DNA of 15,057 nt. Source: DATMBL01 sp050735975. Lineage in GTDB: Bacteria > Desulfobacterota > Binatia > UBA9968. The stretch covers positions 1-15,057 of the forward strand of contig JBOHVS010000283.1 of assembly GCA_050735975.1 (NCBI GenBank). The letters run 5' to 3'. Below the pieces are notes generated by a model, which worked only from the letters and a program-made list of their open reading frames with translations, was not told where the DNA came from and made no database searches. The position numbers were made by a program, and so were the translations under genes. Of the stretch, positions 1 to 6,086 are shown piece by piece. The stretch's first letter is position 1. Each line of letters begins with the position of its first letter.

Positions 1-1113
1 GAGCTGGGTGTAACTTGACACCATACGCAACGGCTCCTGAAGATCATGGGAAGCCACATAAGCGAACTGTTCCAACTCGGTATTAGACCGCGCCAATTCC
101 CGTGCTTTGTCCATCAGCGCCCGCTGCGCCCGCTGACGCGAGGTCACGTCCTTGAAGGATACGACCGAGCCGATCAGTTCGCCCCGCTCGAAAATGGGAG
201 TGCTTACGTAATCTACGGGAATGCTCGTACTGTCCATGCGCCAGAAAAGCTCCTCGCTTCCATGACGAGGCATCCCATCCCCGAGGGTGCCCAGGATAGG
301 GGATCCGCCAGCAGGAAAGGCTGTCCCATCCTTCCTGGTATGATGCACGATCTGCTCCATTGGCTTACCCACGATTTGGCTGCCGTCCAAGCCGAGCATT
401 TTAATCGCTGCGGGGTTAATGAAGGTCACTTTCCCTTCCACGTCCAGGCCATAGATGCCGTCCCCCGCGGAATCTAGGATCAACTTAGTCCGGGCAAACG
501 CCGCCTCGTTGAATCGCCAGGCGATGACGCTCGCAACCGAGGCCCAAAGCACGAAGAAGGCATGGATGCCGGCCCAGGTCCACGGAGCGTTAAAAGCGGC
601 AGCGTGGTTGAAGACGGCCTCGGGCCATAGCACGCCTATAACACCGTGATGTAGGGCGACGTAGACGATGGCCAGAATGTAGGGAATCCAATCCTGGTAC
701 AGGGCCAGGAACGCAAGCATGACGAAGAAATGAAAGTGGAGCTCGATGTATCCGCCCGAGAGATGCACCAATATGGCGGACGACGACATGAGTCCGAAGC
801 CCACGGCAGTCGCTCGAAACACGCGGCTCGTCCTGCCGTATCCCGCGACTGCCGCGAAAAAAGCGACCACAAGCGATTCGCCGATCGTATGGAGGACCGT
901 GCCGTCTTCGAATAAAGCCGCGGGGCTTAAATCCCAACGATATCCAAACACGGGACCGACGAGCGCGATGATTGCAACATGAAGCCATGTGAGCGCCAGA
1001 AGAAACCGATGCCGCTTGGACCAAACATCTTCAGGTAAAGAACCGCCTGCCGGTAAGAAGCGCAGGACATAATTGAGGGCTAACAAGGCCCGTTTCGGCT
1101 TAGCGTTGCGCAT
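1..1113 (-). CDS. Membrane PAS sensor histidine kinase, N-terminal part (C-terminus beyond left edge)
   Basis: Autophosphorylating sensor kinase of a two-component system, anchored in the inner membrane. From the chosen start, residues ~20-200 form several hydrophobic helices with a His-rich core (GGYIELHFHFF near residue 120, LALYQDW, LHHGV near 154). This membrane module is familiar from other kinases and diguanylate cyclases. A PAS domain follows (~210-330, ending in SVVSFKDVT), then a short helix and the start of HisKA with the H-box SHDLQEPLR. The phospho-accepting His is residue 356. The frame is open to the edge, so the rest of HisKA and the HATPase lie outside. I chose the ATG at 1113 because GGAGGGG lies just before it. 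An in-frame ATG at 1143 has no good Shine-Dalgarno and would add 10 residues. Identification as a kinase is secure; the ligand sensed is unknown. Confidence 0.9.
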   Translation of the reverse strand, partial: MRNAKPKRALLALNYVLRFLPAGGSLPEDVWSKRHRFLLALTWLHVAIIALVGPVFGYRWDLSPAALFEDGTVLHTIGESLVVAFFAAVAGYGRTSRVFRATAVGFGLMSSSAILVHLSGGYIELHFHFFVMLAFLALYQDWIPYILAIVYVALHHGVIGVLWPEAVFNHAAAFNAPWTWAGIHAFFVLWASVASVIAWRFNEAAFARTKLILDSAGDGIYGLDVEGKVTFINPAAIKMLGLDGSQIVGKPMEQIVHHTRKDGTAFPAGGSPILGTLGDGMPRHGSEELFWRMDSTSIPVDYVSTPIFERGELIGSVVSFKDVTSRQRAQRALMDKARELARSNTELEQFAYVASHDLQEPLRMVSSYTQL

Positions 1114-1261
1114 TCGCCCCTCCGACTCCGAATCACTTGCCATTGTCTTTTCTGAGAGGAAACACCTTGAAGCTGCAAATATCCTGGCTGCAAAAAAGGT
1201 TAACTGGTCGGTGAGCAAATAATATGCCAGCGCAACAGATCGTTAAGTCTCAATTTCTAAA

Positions 1262-1279
1262 GCATTTTCTTAAAAATGC
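1262..1279. repeat. Short hairpin (7-bp stem)
   Basis: GCATTTT and AAAATGC pair across a four-base loop (CTTA). It lies in the 303-bp gap between the left-edge kinase and the receiver gene, upstream of the kinase on the minus strand. It is AT-rich with no clear T-run in a useful orientation, so its role is undetermined; it could be a weak terminator of the receiver gene or an operator. Confidence 0.3.
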
Positions 1280-1320
1280 GGCTTATTAACACGACCAACA
1301 ATGACAGGAACGTCGATAAA

Positions 1321-1338
1321 CTGACAAATTTTTGTCAG
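1321..1338. promoter_or_regulatory. Near-perfect 18-bp palindrome, candidate operator
   Basis: CTGACAAA and TTTGTCAG are perfect 8-base inverted arms around two T's. An interrupted dyad of this size between two minus-strand signalling genes, upstream of the membrane kinase, fits a dimeric transcription-factor site better than a terminator, as there is no GC stem. No regulator is identified and the function is inference. Confidence 0.35.
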
Positions 1339-1416
1339 GACAACTTGGAAAGTTCTCCACGCTATGAGGCTAGTTCAGATTGAGCGGATCTAAGATGACT
1401 AAAATAACCGATTTGC

Positions 1417-1785
1417 TTAATTGCGTTCCATCAGAAGCTGTCGAACGGTGGCCAGCAGAACCTCGGGGTCAACGGGCTTCCCGATAAACTCCGCCGATCC
1501 CTGAAGAATCGTCTTTGCTGAGTGCATGGAGAGATAGGCTGTTACGAGTATGACAGGTGTTTCCGGCGAGATAGAGCGAACGCTCTGGATGAGCTTGAAC
1601 CCGTTCATTTGCGGCATGACAAGGTCGGTAATTATAAGGTCGAAACGCTGGTTCTCAAAAAGCTCAACCGCTTGAGCGCCGTCGCCTGCTTCGGTTACCT
1701 GATAGCCGTCAACCCGAAGAGTATCGGCGATATTTGCGCGAGTTATGCTCTCGTCTTCAACCAGCAGGATATTTTCTCCCGCCAT
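1417..1785 (-). CDS. Stand-alone response regulator receiver (REC) protein
   Basis: Single-domain CheY-like receiver of 122 residues with no output domain. It would take a phosphoryl group from a histidine kinase and act by protein contact or as a phosphorelay intermediate in the cytoplasm. All hallmark positions are intact: acidic pair E10/D11, phospho-acceptor D54 in DLVMP, T82 in LVTAY and K103 in GKP. The ATG directly precedes the canonical first strand (ENILLVEDE); no strong Shine-Dalgarno is visible. It lies upstream of the left-edge kinase on the same strand, but 303 bases separate them, so co-transcription is possible and unproven. It is divergent from the small Cys4 protein at 1892. 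Partner and output are unknown. Confidence 0.93.
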   Translation of the reverse strand: MAGENILLVEDESITRANIADTLRVDGYQVTEAGDGAQAVELFENQRFDLIITDLVMPQMNGFKLIQSVRSISPETPVILVTAYLSMHSAKTILQGSAEFIGKPVDPEVLLATVRQLLMERN

Positions 1786-1880
1786 TCGGTCGTTTGTACG
1801 CCAAGCTACAACTAAAGTCGAGGGGGGTTACCTTAAATATGAGGTTTGATTAGGCTTTTAGTGGAAGCCCCCAACCGTCA

Positions 1881-1886
1881 GGGAGG
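1881..1886 (+). promoter_or_regulatory. Strong Shine-Dalgarno of the small Cys4 gene
   Basis: GGGAGG followed by TAGGT ends five bases before the ATG at 1892. This near-ideal site is the main reason to prefer the plus-strand reading over the minus-strand open frame that covers almost the same bases. Confidence 0.75.
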
Positions 1887-1891
1887 TAGGT

Positions 1892-2092
1892 ATGCTGTCA
1901 GTATCGGTTACGTACCGGCGCCACAAAAGCAACCCGCTCTTCTGGCATTTCTGCTCGAATTGCAGCGGGTGGCCGACCAACGACTACGATGAAATACAAG
2001 ATCCCGAGAGTCCTCCACCGGGTGGTTTCTGCACGCAATGCATTGCGCTTCGCGGCGACCACAAATACACCGGCTGGGCAGTCAGCGGGTGA
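1892..2092 (+). CDS. Small Cys4 zinc-ribbon-like hypothetical protein
   Basis: A 66-residue soluble protein with two CxxC knuckles: C21/C24 (HFCSNCSGWP) and C47/C50 (GFCTQC). That is the spacing of a small zinc ribbon, preceded by a basic segment YRRHK. The layout recalls short uncharacterised proteins reading YRRHK...HxCxNCsxWPtxxY...GxxCxxC that I associate with environmental Gram-negative bacteria; this is from memory, with no search behind it. No enzyme motif, signal peptide or membrane helix is visible. A strong Shine-Dalgarno supports the start. It is divergent from the receiver gene with 106 bases between, so the two may share a regulatory region. It could bind zinc and act as a small adaptor or nucleic-acid-binding protein; the role is unknown. 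Confidence 0.75.
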   Translation: MLSVSVTYRRHKSNPLFWHFCSNCSGWPTNDYDEIQDPESPPPGGFCTQCIALRGDHKYTGWAVSG

Positions 2093-2181
2093 GCGCACCC
2101 GTTAGTAGTCTAAAGTTATGTAGGGTTGGCGCGTAAACGTGCCGGGCTGGGGCTAGGCCTCGCGCTGCCCCGGATGAGCCT

Positions 2182-2196
2182 TGAGCCGCCGGCTCA
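2182..2196. repeat. GC hairpin, 6-bp stem
   Basis: TGAGCC, loop GCC, GGCTCA: perfect complementarity, the most GC-rich stem in this gap, about 90 bases after the Cys4 gene. No T-tract follows, so it is not a typical intrinsic terminator. Confidence 0.4.
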
Positions 2197-2283
2197 CCTG
2201 TCGCATAGTGGACCCAAGATGCCTACTCGGCGGTGTCGGTGGTTTTAAAGCTTTGGGTGTATATGCCGTTGAACACCCGCATC

Positions 2284-2312
2284 CCAATCGACAGATTGGC
2301 CGGCGAGAGCCG
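2284..2312. repeat. Two adjacent small hairpins
   Basis: CCAATC-GACA-GATTGG is followed after one base by CGGC-GAGA-GCCG, whose loop is a GNRA-type tetraloop if transcribed from the plus strand. Two stacked short stems with four-base loops suggest a folded RNA, but a 4-bp stem alone is weak evidence. Confidence 0.35.
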
Positions 2313-2316
2313 AACT

Positions 2317-2343
2317 AAAATTTTCCAAAAAGAAAATTTTTGG
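2317..2343. repeat. Two mutually exclusive AT-rich hairpins
   Basis: AAAATTTTC (2317-2325) pairs perfectly with GAAAATTTT (2332-2340). Alternatively CCAAAAA (2325-2331) pairs with TTTTTGG (2337-2343). The two stems share bases and cannot form together. Stems are 9 and 7 bp with 6- and 5-base loops. Confidence 0.5.
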
Positions 2344-2718
2344 TGAATGTGGTCATGAGGTGTAGGCAGAGACTTCGCCCACCGCGCCGACCGCCAAGCT
2401 CTCGATCACTCCACGCAATGAGCTTATATCCACGTCTTTCACTCTAAGAAGTCGTCAACTACGTCAGCCTATCTTTGTATAACGATTCTGCCATTTCCGC
2501 GACTTCTATAGCTGGTATCCCACTTAGCAAGAATATTTTGCGTAACCGCAACCCGACAAAAGGGCATAAAAATGGTCATCCAATCTTGTACGCGGGATAT
2601 GGCCATGCAATGCCCCAGTATTCGTCAAACATTCGGAGGCATTTGGGAGGCTAAGCAAAGGCAAGCCGGGGAAGAAAAGCGAGGTTTGTAGTGGCACAGA
2701 AATAACCTTAAGAATCGC

Positions 2719-2748
2719 TTGCCCAGCATGGTCCTAATCGCGTAGAAT
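2719..2748 (+). promoter_or_regulatory. Candidate sigma70 promoter of the three-gene cassette
   Basis: TTGCCC (-35 like, 4/6), an 18-base spacer and TAGAAT (-10 like, 5/6). A start about seven bases after the -10 falls at or next to the GTG at 2756. With no Shine-Dalgarno visible before that GTG, this fits a leaderless message. Prediction by eye only. Confidence 0.4.
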
Positions 2749-2755
2749 TGATGTT

Positions 2756-3442
2756 GTGTCTCGAGTACTTAAAGCGAAGCCTATTAATGTGCAAGTGAAG
2801 CACAGGGGGTCCTTTATCCCTCCTCGCTATGACTTGTTTAAACCAGATGTTAGCATTTCAGTAGCTAGCAAATTGGCAGAAACATTTAATCTGACATCGA
2901 CGGGCGTCATAGTTAATCAAAACGCCACGAGTAATCAGTATCTTTCTTTTAGATATTTTCCACCCGGCGAACCGTTTCGTTATTTGGATGCTTCTATTGG
3001 GCTCGACCAAGCCGAGGTCCTTTTTTCAAACCCGGCGACTGTACCCGAATTGACTAGTGAATTTGGAAAAATATGGACCATCGTCTTTGAAAACCTACGA
3101 CCAGTTATAGCAAGTAATTATGTTGAGGCGACACTTCATTGCGAAACGGCCGGCTTGAGCACAAAGAGCTTTTTGGGTGATTTTGTAAAAATTAATTCCA
3201 ATGCTCCCGAAATCCACAGAGGGTTTTCACTCACATCCAAAGCAGTTGATGATGGTGCGGTATCCCGAATCAGCTTCGATGTTTCCGATGCCGTCCCAGA
3301 TGGTCTATATGTTGTGTTCGGTTATGTAAGTACGACCAGTGTGCAGAATATGGTTTCCTTCGAGAAGTTTTTTAATGTTGCACTAACGTCTTATCGCAGG
3401 TTGCAAAAGTTAGCGAGTGTTGAACTTGTGGAGCCCACATAA
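2756..3442 (+). CDS. Hypothetical protein, first gene of a protease cassette
   Basis: An unrecognised 228-residue protein. It lacks a signal peptide and obvious membrane helices, so it is probably cytoplasmic. The sequence alternates beta-type segments (ISVASKL, YLSFRYF, VEATLHCE) with an amphipathic helix around 105-118 and a C-terminal helix rich in K/R (YRRLQKLASVEL). The overall pattern faintly recalls TIGR04255-type proteins, but I see no diagnostic motif. Codons are AT-richer than the flanking kinase genes, suggesting acquired DNA. GTG is the only reasonable start after the in-frame TAA at 2735; no Shine-Dalgarno precedes it. Its stop overlaps the ATG of the next gene (TAATG), implying translational coupling with the DUF5678-like protein and a joint function with the protease. 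Real gene likely; function unknown. Confidence 0.72.
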   Translation: MSRVLKAKPINVQVKHRGSFIPPRYDLFKPDVSISVASKLAETFNLTSTGVIVNQNATSNQYLSFRYFPPGEPFRYLDASIGLDQAEVLFSNPATVPELTSEFGKIWTIVFENLRPVIASNYVEATLHCETAGLSTKSFLGDFVKINSNAPEIHRGFSLTSKAVDDGAVSRISFDVSDAVPDGLYVVFGYVSTTSVQNMVSFEKFFNVALTSYRRLQKLASVELVEPT

Positions 3443-3903
3443 TGGATATTTTACAGCGCGAGATAATAGATGAAAGAAAGATTCGCATGGAACGTCTGGA
3501 ACCTACTAGTGTGGGAAGCATGGGGAGGTTTTGCGTTTCACTCCCATTTCCTGGGACACGCGCGCGCCCCCCTGCCGCCGCTCGCATCATCACTACCAGT
3601 TATGATGAGATTATTGCCAGGGAATTTCCGGCATCGCCGCCAACTTTGCACAGACGACATGATACTCGTGATACGCCGCGTGTGAATTCATTCCGGAACC
3701 GGGAATTGGAGTGGCGACGTGCTAATACAGAGATGCTGAGTTCAGTAGAAGGACAGTGGGTAGTACTGGAAGGTAGTGAAGTCATCGCTCATGGAGAGGA
3801 CCCGGTTCAGGTTATCAATGAAGCTAAATCGCGGGGGATCCGCACTCCATATATTTTCTTTGTTGAACCGAGATCTGAGGGTCTGGCTAGGATAGGTTTG
3901 TGA
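3442..3903 (+). CDS. DUF5678-like protein
   Basis: A 153-residue protein. The last ~60 residues (EGQWVVLEGSEVIAHGEDPVQVINEAKSRG, then YIFFVEP) match the usual shape of DUF5678: a strand W-V-x-L-x-G x-x-V-I-A-x-G, a helix, then a strand ending in V-x-P. Members are small and often sit next to aspartyl-protease-like genes, as here; this association is from memory. The N-terminal ~85 residues are charged, Pro/Arg-rich (residues ~36-47) and look disordered, with no motif. The start ATG overlaps the preceding stop by one base and the next gene begins three bases after this stop, so it is the middle gene of a tight operon. It could be an adaptor, inhibitor or substrate of the neighbouring protease; that is inference. 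Confidence 0.72.
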   Translation: MDILQREIIDERKIRMERLEPTSVGSMGRFCVSLPFPGTRARPPAAARIITTSYDEIIAREFPASPPTLHRRHDTRDTPRVNSFRNRELEWRRANTEMLSSVEGQWVVLEGSEVIAHGEDPVQVINEAKSRGIRTPYIFFVEPRSEGLARIGL

Positions 3904-3906
3904 AGA

Positions 3907-4323
3907 GTGGTCACCGTTACGTACCGCCACAGTTTCAGCTACCGCGATTTTGGGGAAGGTCGTTCGCCAGTTCTACAGCTACGGATCTCGCCCCCCAATC
4001 GCCTCGACGCTGCAATCGATGTTGACGCCCATCTTGACTCCGGTGCCGACTCATCTTTGTTTGATGGTTATATGATCACTGCTTGGGGCATGACGTTAAT
4101 CAACGATAATCTAAAACACTACGGCTCCACTTTGGGTGGTTCCATTGAGGGATACCTTCATAACGTTCGGATTACTGTACCTGAAGTGGGCACCTTTGAT
4201 CTACAGATTGGTTTTAGTAGTGCGAGGATTAGACGCAATCTCCTTGGCCGAGACTTTTTTGCTCTAACTCAAATTGGTTTCAGGGAGAGGCAACTGGAGT
4301 ACTATCTAACGCCAGCGCCGTAG
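3907..4323 (+). CDS. Retropepsin-like aspartyl protease family protein
   Basis: A 138-residue protein with the half-pepsin signature: the catalytic loop HLDSGADSSLF (Asp44, corresponding to retropepsin D-T/S-G-A), a flap-like segment near residues 75-90 (GSTLGGSIEG), and the closing motif RNLLGRDFF (112-118), equivalent to the I-L-G-R-D segment of this family. The length fits a single-domain enzyme that must dimerise so that two Asp residues form one active site. No signal peptide or membrane helix is seen, so it is probably cytoplasmic. GTG start three bases after the DUF5678-like gene; the Shine-Dalgarno is weak, suggesting translational coupling. As last gene of the cassette it is the only evident enzyme. 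Substrate unknown; whether it cuts the two partners is untested. Confidence 0.82.
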   Translation: MVTVTYRHSFSYRDFGEGRSPVLQLRISPPNRLDAAIDVDAHLDSGADSSLFDGYMITAWGMTLINDNLKHYGSTLGGSIEGYLHNVRITVPEVGTFDLQIGFSSARIRRNLLGRDFFALTQIGFRERQLEYYLTPAP

Positions 4324-4578
4324 CTGAGCCAATATGACTCACGTCCTCGAGTTCCTCCCCTCTTCTCCCAATTACCTTGGGCACCGCGAGGTTTGTACCG
4401 GAAGCCGTTACGACTTCAAGCTTGCGGAATTGGAATTGGGGTCTAGCAATCATACATCCTTACCTTTCTCTTGAGCCGGCCGTCTTCATGGCTTGCTCCG
4501 CTTGCTTCTTTTCAAAGATGTTTCCGAGCGAAGGCCTTGCCTTGCCGCCTTGCGCTGAGCCCCAGCAGAAACACGCTT
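4324..4578. other. Intergenic region after the protease cassette
   Basis: No gene is supported here. A plus-strand open frame runs through it (4377-4703) but its translation is low in conserved features and it continues into the repeat element. No clear terminator hairpin with a T-run was found after the protease stop. Confidence 0.4.
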
Positions 4579-4730
4579 CGGGTCAGAGTACATTTTCATC
4601 GCTGACGATCAGCAAGATTGCAACGCGGGGTGACCGAGCCATGACCGATTCCCCATTGCGCCAAAAACCTATTACAGCTTACAGATTCTTCGAGTTTCGT
4701 TAGGGAAATAGAAATAGTTCTCTGACCCCG
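4579..4730. mobile_element. MITE/REP-like element with imperfect terminal inverted repeats
   Basis: The left end CGGGTCAGAGTACATTTTC and the reverse complement of the right end (CGGGGTCAGAGAACTATTTC) agree over GGGTCAGAG and again over the trailing TTTC, giving imperfect terminal inverted repeats of about 19 bases, 152 bp apart. Ends of the form GGGTCAGAGtACATTTTC resemble those flanking REP-associated (Y1, TnpA_REP) transposases in environmental bacteria; this is recalled, not searched. No transposase is encoded inside, so this would be a non-autonomous copy or deletion remnant. Confidence 0.45.
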
Positions 4731-4827
4731 ATATTCCTTGCATCACTTTGGCCTTCTGGCCTACCGCTCAAAAAACAGGCGCTGGCCGCAGAGGGACCAC
4801 GTTGAACTGACTCCCGGCGAAGCCGCT

Positions 4828-5853
4828 TCACGTTCCAAAAATGTCACTAAACTTTTTCTGCCAGGTCTCAATCTCTTGTGTCATCGGCACGTCCATAAGA
4901 ATAATCTGATCGCTGGTTACGTCTTCAAACCGCACCTTCACTGCCGGATGGATGGTAAACTCGCCGTCCTCTTCAGCGAAAATTTTCAATGGCTCGGGTT
5001 CTAGAAAGAAGTTGATGAACAACCGTGCGGCGTTTGGATGGGGGGAATCTTTACCAACCGACAACGCACTGACGGAAGCCAGGTATTTTTCCATTCGTAC
5101 GTAATCAATGGGCGCCCCGCTGTATTGAAATTTCGACTTGATGTAGGCTATGGCCACGGGAACTTCGCCCGAGATCAATGTGCGCACCGCCGGGCTCATG
5201 GAGCGGCCCAGCCGTGGATTTTGTTTCGCCCAACCCTTGACCACCTCCAACCAATTTCCACCCAGGAGCTTGTGAAGACTCACGACGAACTGGAGTGTCG
5301 TAGTATGAATCGCCGGATTCGCAAGCGCAAAATTCTTTTTCCATTTCGGAGCCTGCAGGTCCGACCAATTTTTTGGCGCTTCATCGGCTTTTAAAAGCTT
5401 CGTGTTGTAGTTGATACCGACGGGTAATACGCGCCACGTAGTTGATAGATGCTCGGGATCGCGGAACTTGGCTGGAAAGGAGGCAGCCGCGGGAGGCTTG
5501 AACCGGGTTAACAGCCCTTTTTCTTTAATCGCGTTAATGACGCCACGATTGCCGATGACGACATCAAATAGGCTGTTATTCGCTCTTGCCTCGTTCAGGA
5601 CCCGATTGACGATTCCGGTCGCCGAACCTCGCCAGTGATTGACTCTGATGCCGTAACGCTTCTCGAATAAATCGCCGATCTTTTTCGTAGTATTGACCGG
5701 AAGCGCGGCATACAAAACAACTGTCCCCTCTTTTTTTGCTGCCTCGATCATGTCGGGGTTGAGCTGCCCGTGCAATGGAGATGACGATAATAGAGAAAGG
5801 ATCATCAGAGCCGCACACAAGCTTTCTTTTGAGAATATCAAAGATGATTGCAT
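4828..5853 (-). CDS. Periplasmic ABC transporter substrate-binding protein, Fe3+ (type 1) family
   Basis: A 341-residue extracellular solute-binding protein that would capture a ligand in the periplasm for an ABC importer. A signal peptide (~1-29, hydrophobic core AALMILSLL, likely cut near LHG|Q) is followed by the typical opening of iron-type family 1 proteins (AAKKEGTVVLYAA, then IGDLFEKRYGIRVNHWRGSA). Mid-protein it has FDVVIG, LPVGINYNT and NWSDL-x-PKWK, and near the end NAARLFINFFLEPE. I chose the ATG at 5853, with GGGGG five bases upstream, over a TTG 42 bases earlier because it places the signal peptide at the N-terminus. No permease or ATPase gene is adjacent, so the partner must be elsewhere. 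The ligand cannot be read from sequence; many relatives probably bind organic acids rather than iron. Divergent from the aldolase pseudogene. Confidence 0.88.
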   Translation of the reverse strand: MQSSLIFSKESLCAALMILSLLSSSPLHGQLNPDMIEAAKKEGTVVLYAALPVNTTKKIGDLFEKRYGIRVNHWRGSATGIVNRVLNEARANNSLFDVVIGNRGVINAIKEKGLLTRFKPPAAASFPAKFRDPEHLSTTWRVLPVGINYNTKLLKADEAPKNWSDLQAPKWKKNFALANPAIHTTTLQFVVSLHKLLGGNWLEVVKGWAKQNPRLGRSMSPAVRTLISGEVPVAIAYIKSKFQYSGAPIDYVRMEKYLASVSALSVGKDSPHPNAARLFINFFLEPEPLKIFAEEDGEFTIHPAVKVRFEDVTSDQIILMDVPMTQEIETWQKKFSDIFGT

Positions 5854-6086
5854 AGCTACCCCCGTTGTTATTATGTGTCTTGCGACGTCCAGCAAAAGCG
5901 GATTGCGTCTAAAGAGTTGCTTTCTGTCCTCTATCGCAGAGAAGATTTAGTGTCAACAAAACATTCCGTTCTCGCTTCAGCTCTTTTTCGTCAATTTCAT
6001 TCTTTTTGGATCGCTGTTTGCGGTTTTGGTAGGTATGTATTAATCGCAGAAAAAGTTTCACGGTAAGCTCATGGAGGAGGAAAACG
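5854..6086. promoter_or_regulatory. Divergent intergenic region between binding protein and aldolase
   Basis: The 233 bases between the two divergent starts must hold both promoters. I see no consensus pair strong enough to place a -35/-10 with confidence. The end next to the aldolase carries its Shine-Dalgarno GGAGGAGG (6073-6080), six bases before the ATG. Confidence 0.4.

Larger units (their letters stand above)
2093..2755. other. Gene-free region with a cluster of short hairpins
   Basis: About 660 bases without a convincing gene. The first 250 hold several inverted repeats in a row: GGGGC/GCCCC (2149-2171), TGAGCC/GGCTCA (2182-2196), CCAATC/GATTGG (2284-2299), CGGC-GAGA-GCCG (2301-2312) and two overlapping AT-rich dyads at 2317-2343. 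The remainder is mixed composition with short stop-rich frames until the candidate promoter before the 2756 gene. No tRNA or rRNA signature was seen. A structured non-coding RNA or a 3' processing region is possible but not shown. Confidence 0.5.

Noticed and set aside
590..1024. Minus-strand 144-residue open frame and other frames over 455-1024
   Set aside because: Shadows of the membrane kinase, whose own frame gives continuous helices, PAS and an H-box.
1898..2098. Minus-strand 66-residue open frame opposite the Cys4 gene
   Set aside because: The plus strand has the strong Shine-Dalgarno and the two CxxC pairs; the minus translation has no feature.
2101..2345. tRNA or other standard RNA gene in the hairpin-rich gap
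   Set aside because: No T-loop GTTCRAAYC-like block, acceptor stem pairing or CCA end was found.
2353..2442. 29-residue minus-strand GTG open frame (protein-like end GAVGEVSAYTS)
   Set aside because: Too short, no ribosome binding site, and no recognisable family; could be a remnant but cannot be supported.
3553..3585. CGCGCGCG-rich tract as a possible Z-DNA or regulatory site
   Set aside because: It is short and lies inside the DUF5678-like gene, where it encodes a Pro/Arg/Ala-rich stretch; no independent support.
4377..4703. 108-residue plus-strand open frame after the protease
   Set aside because: It has no recognisable motif or good ribosome binding site, and it runs into the MITE-like element; treated as chance.
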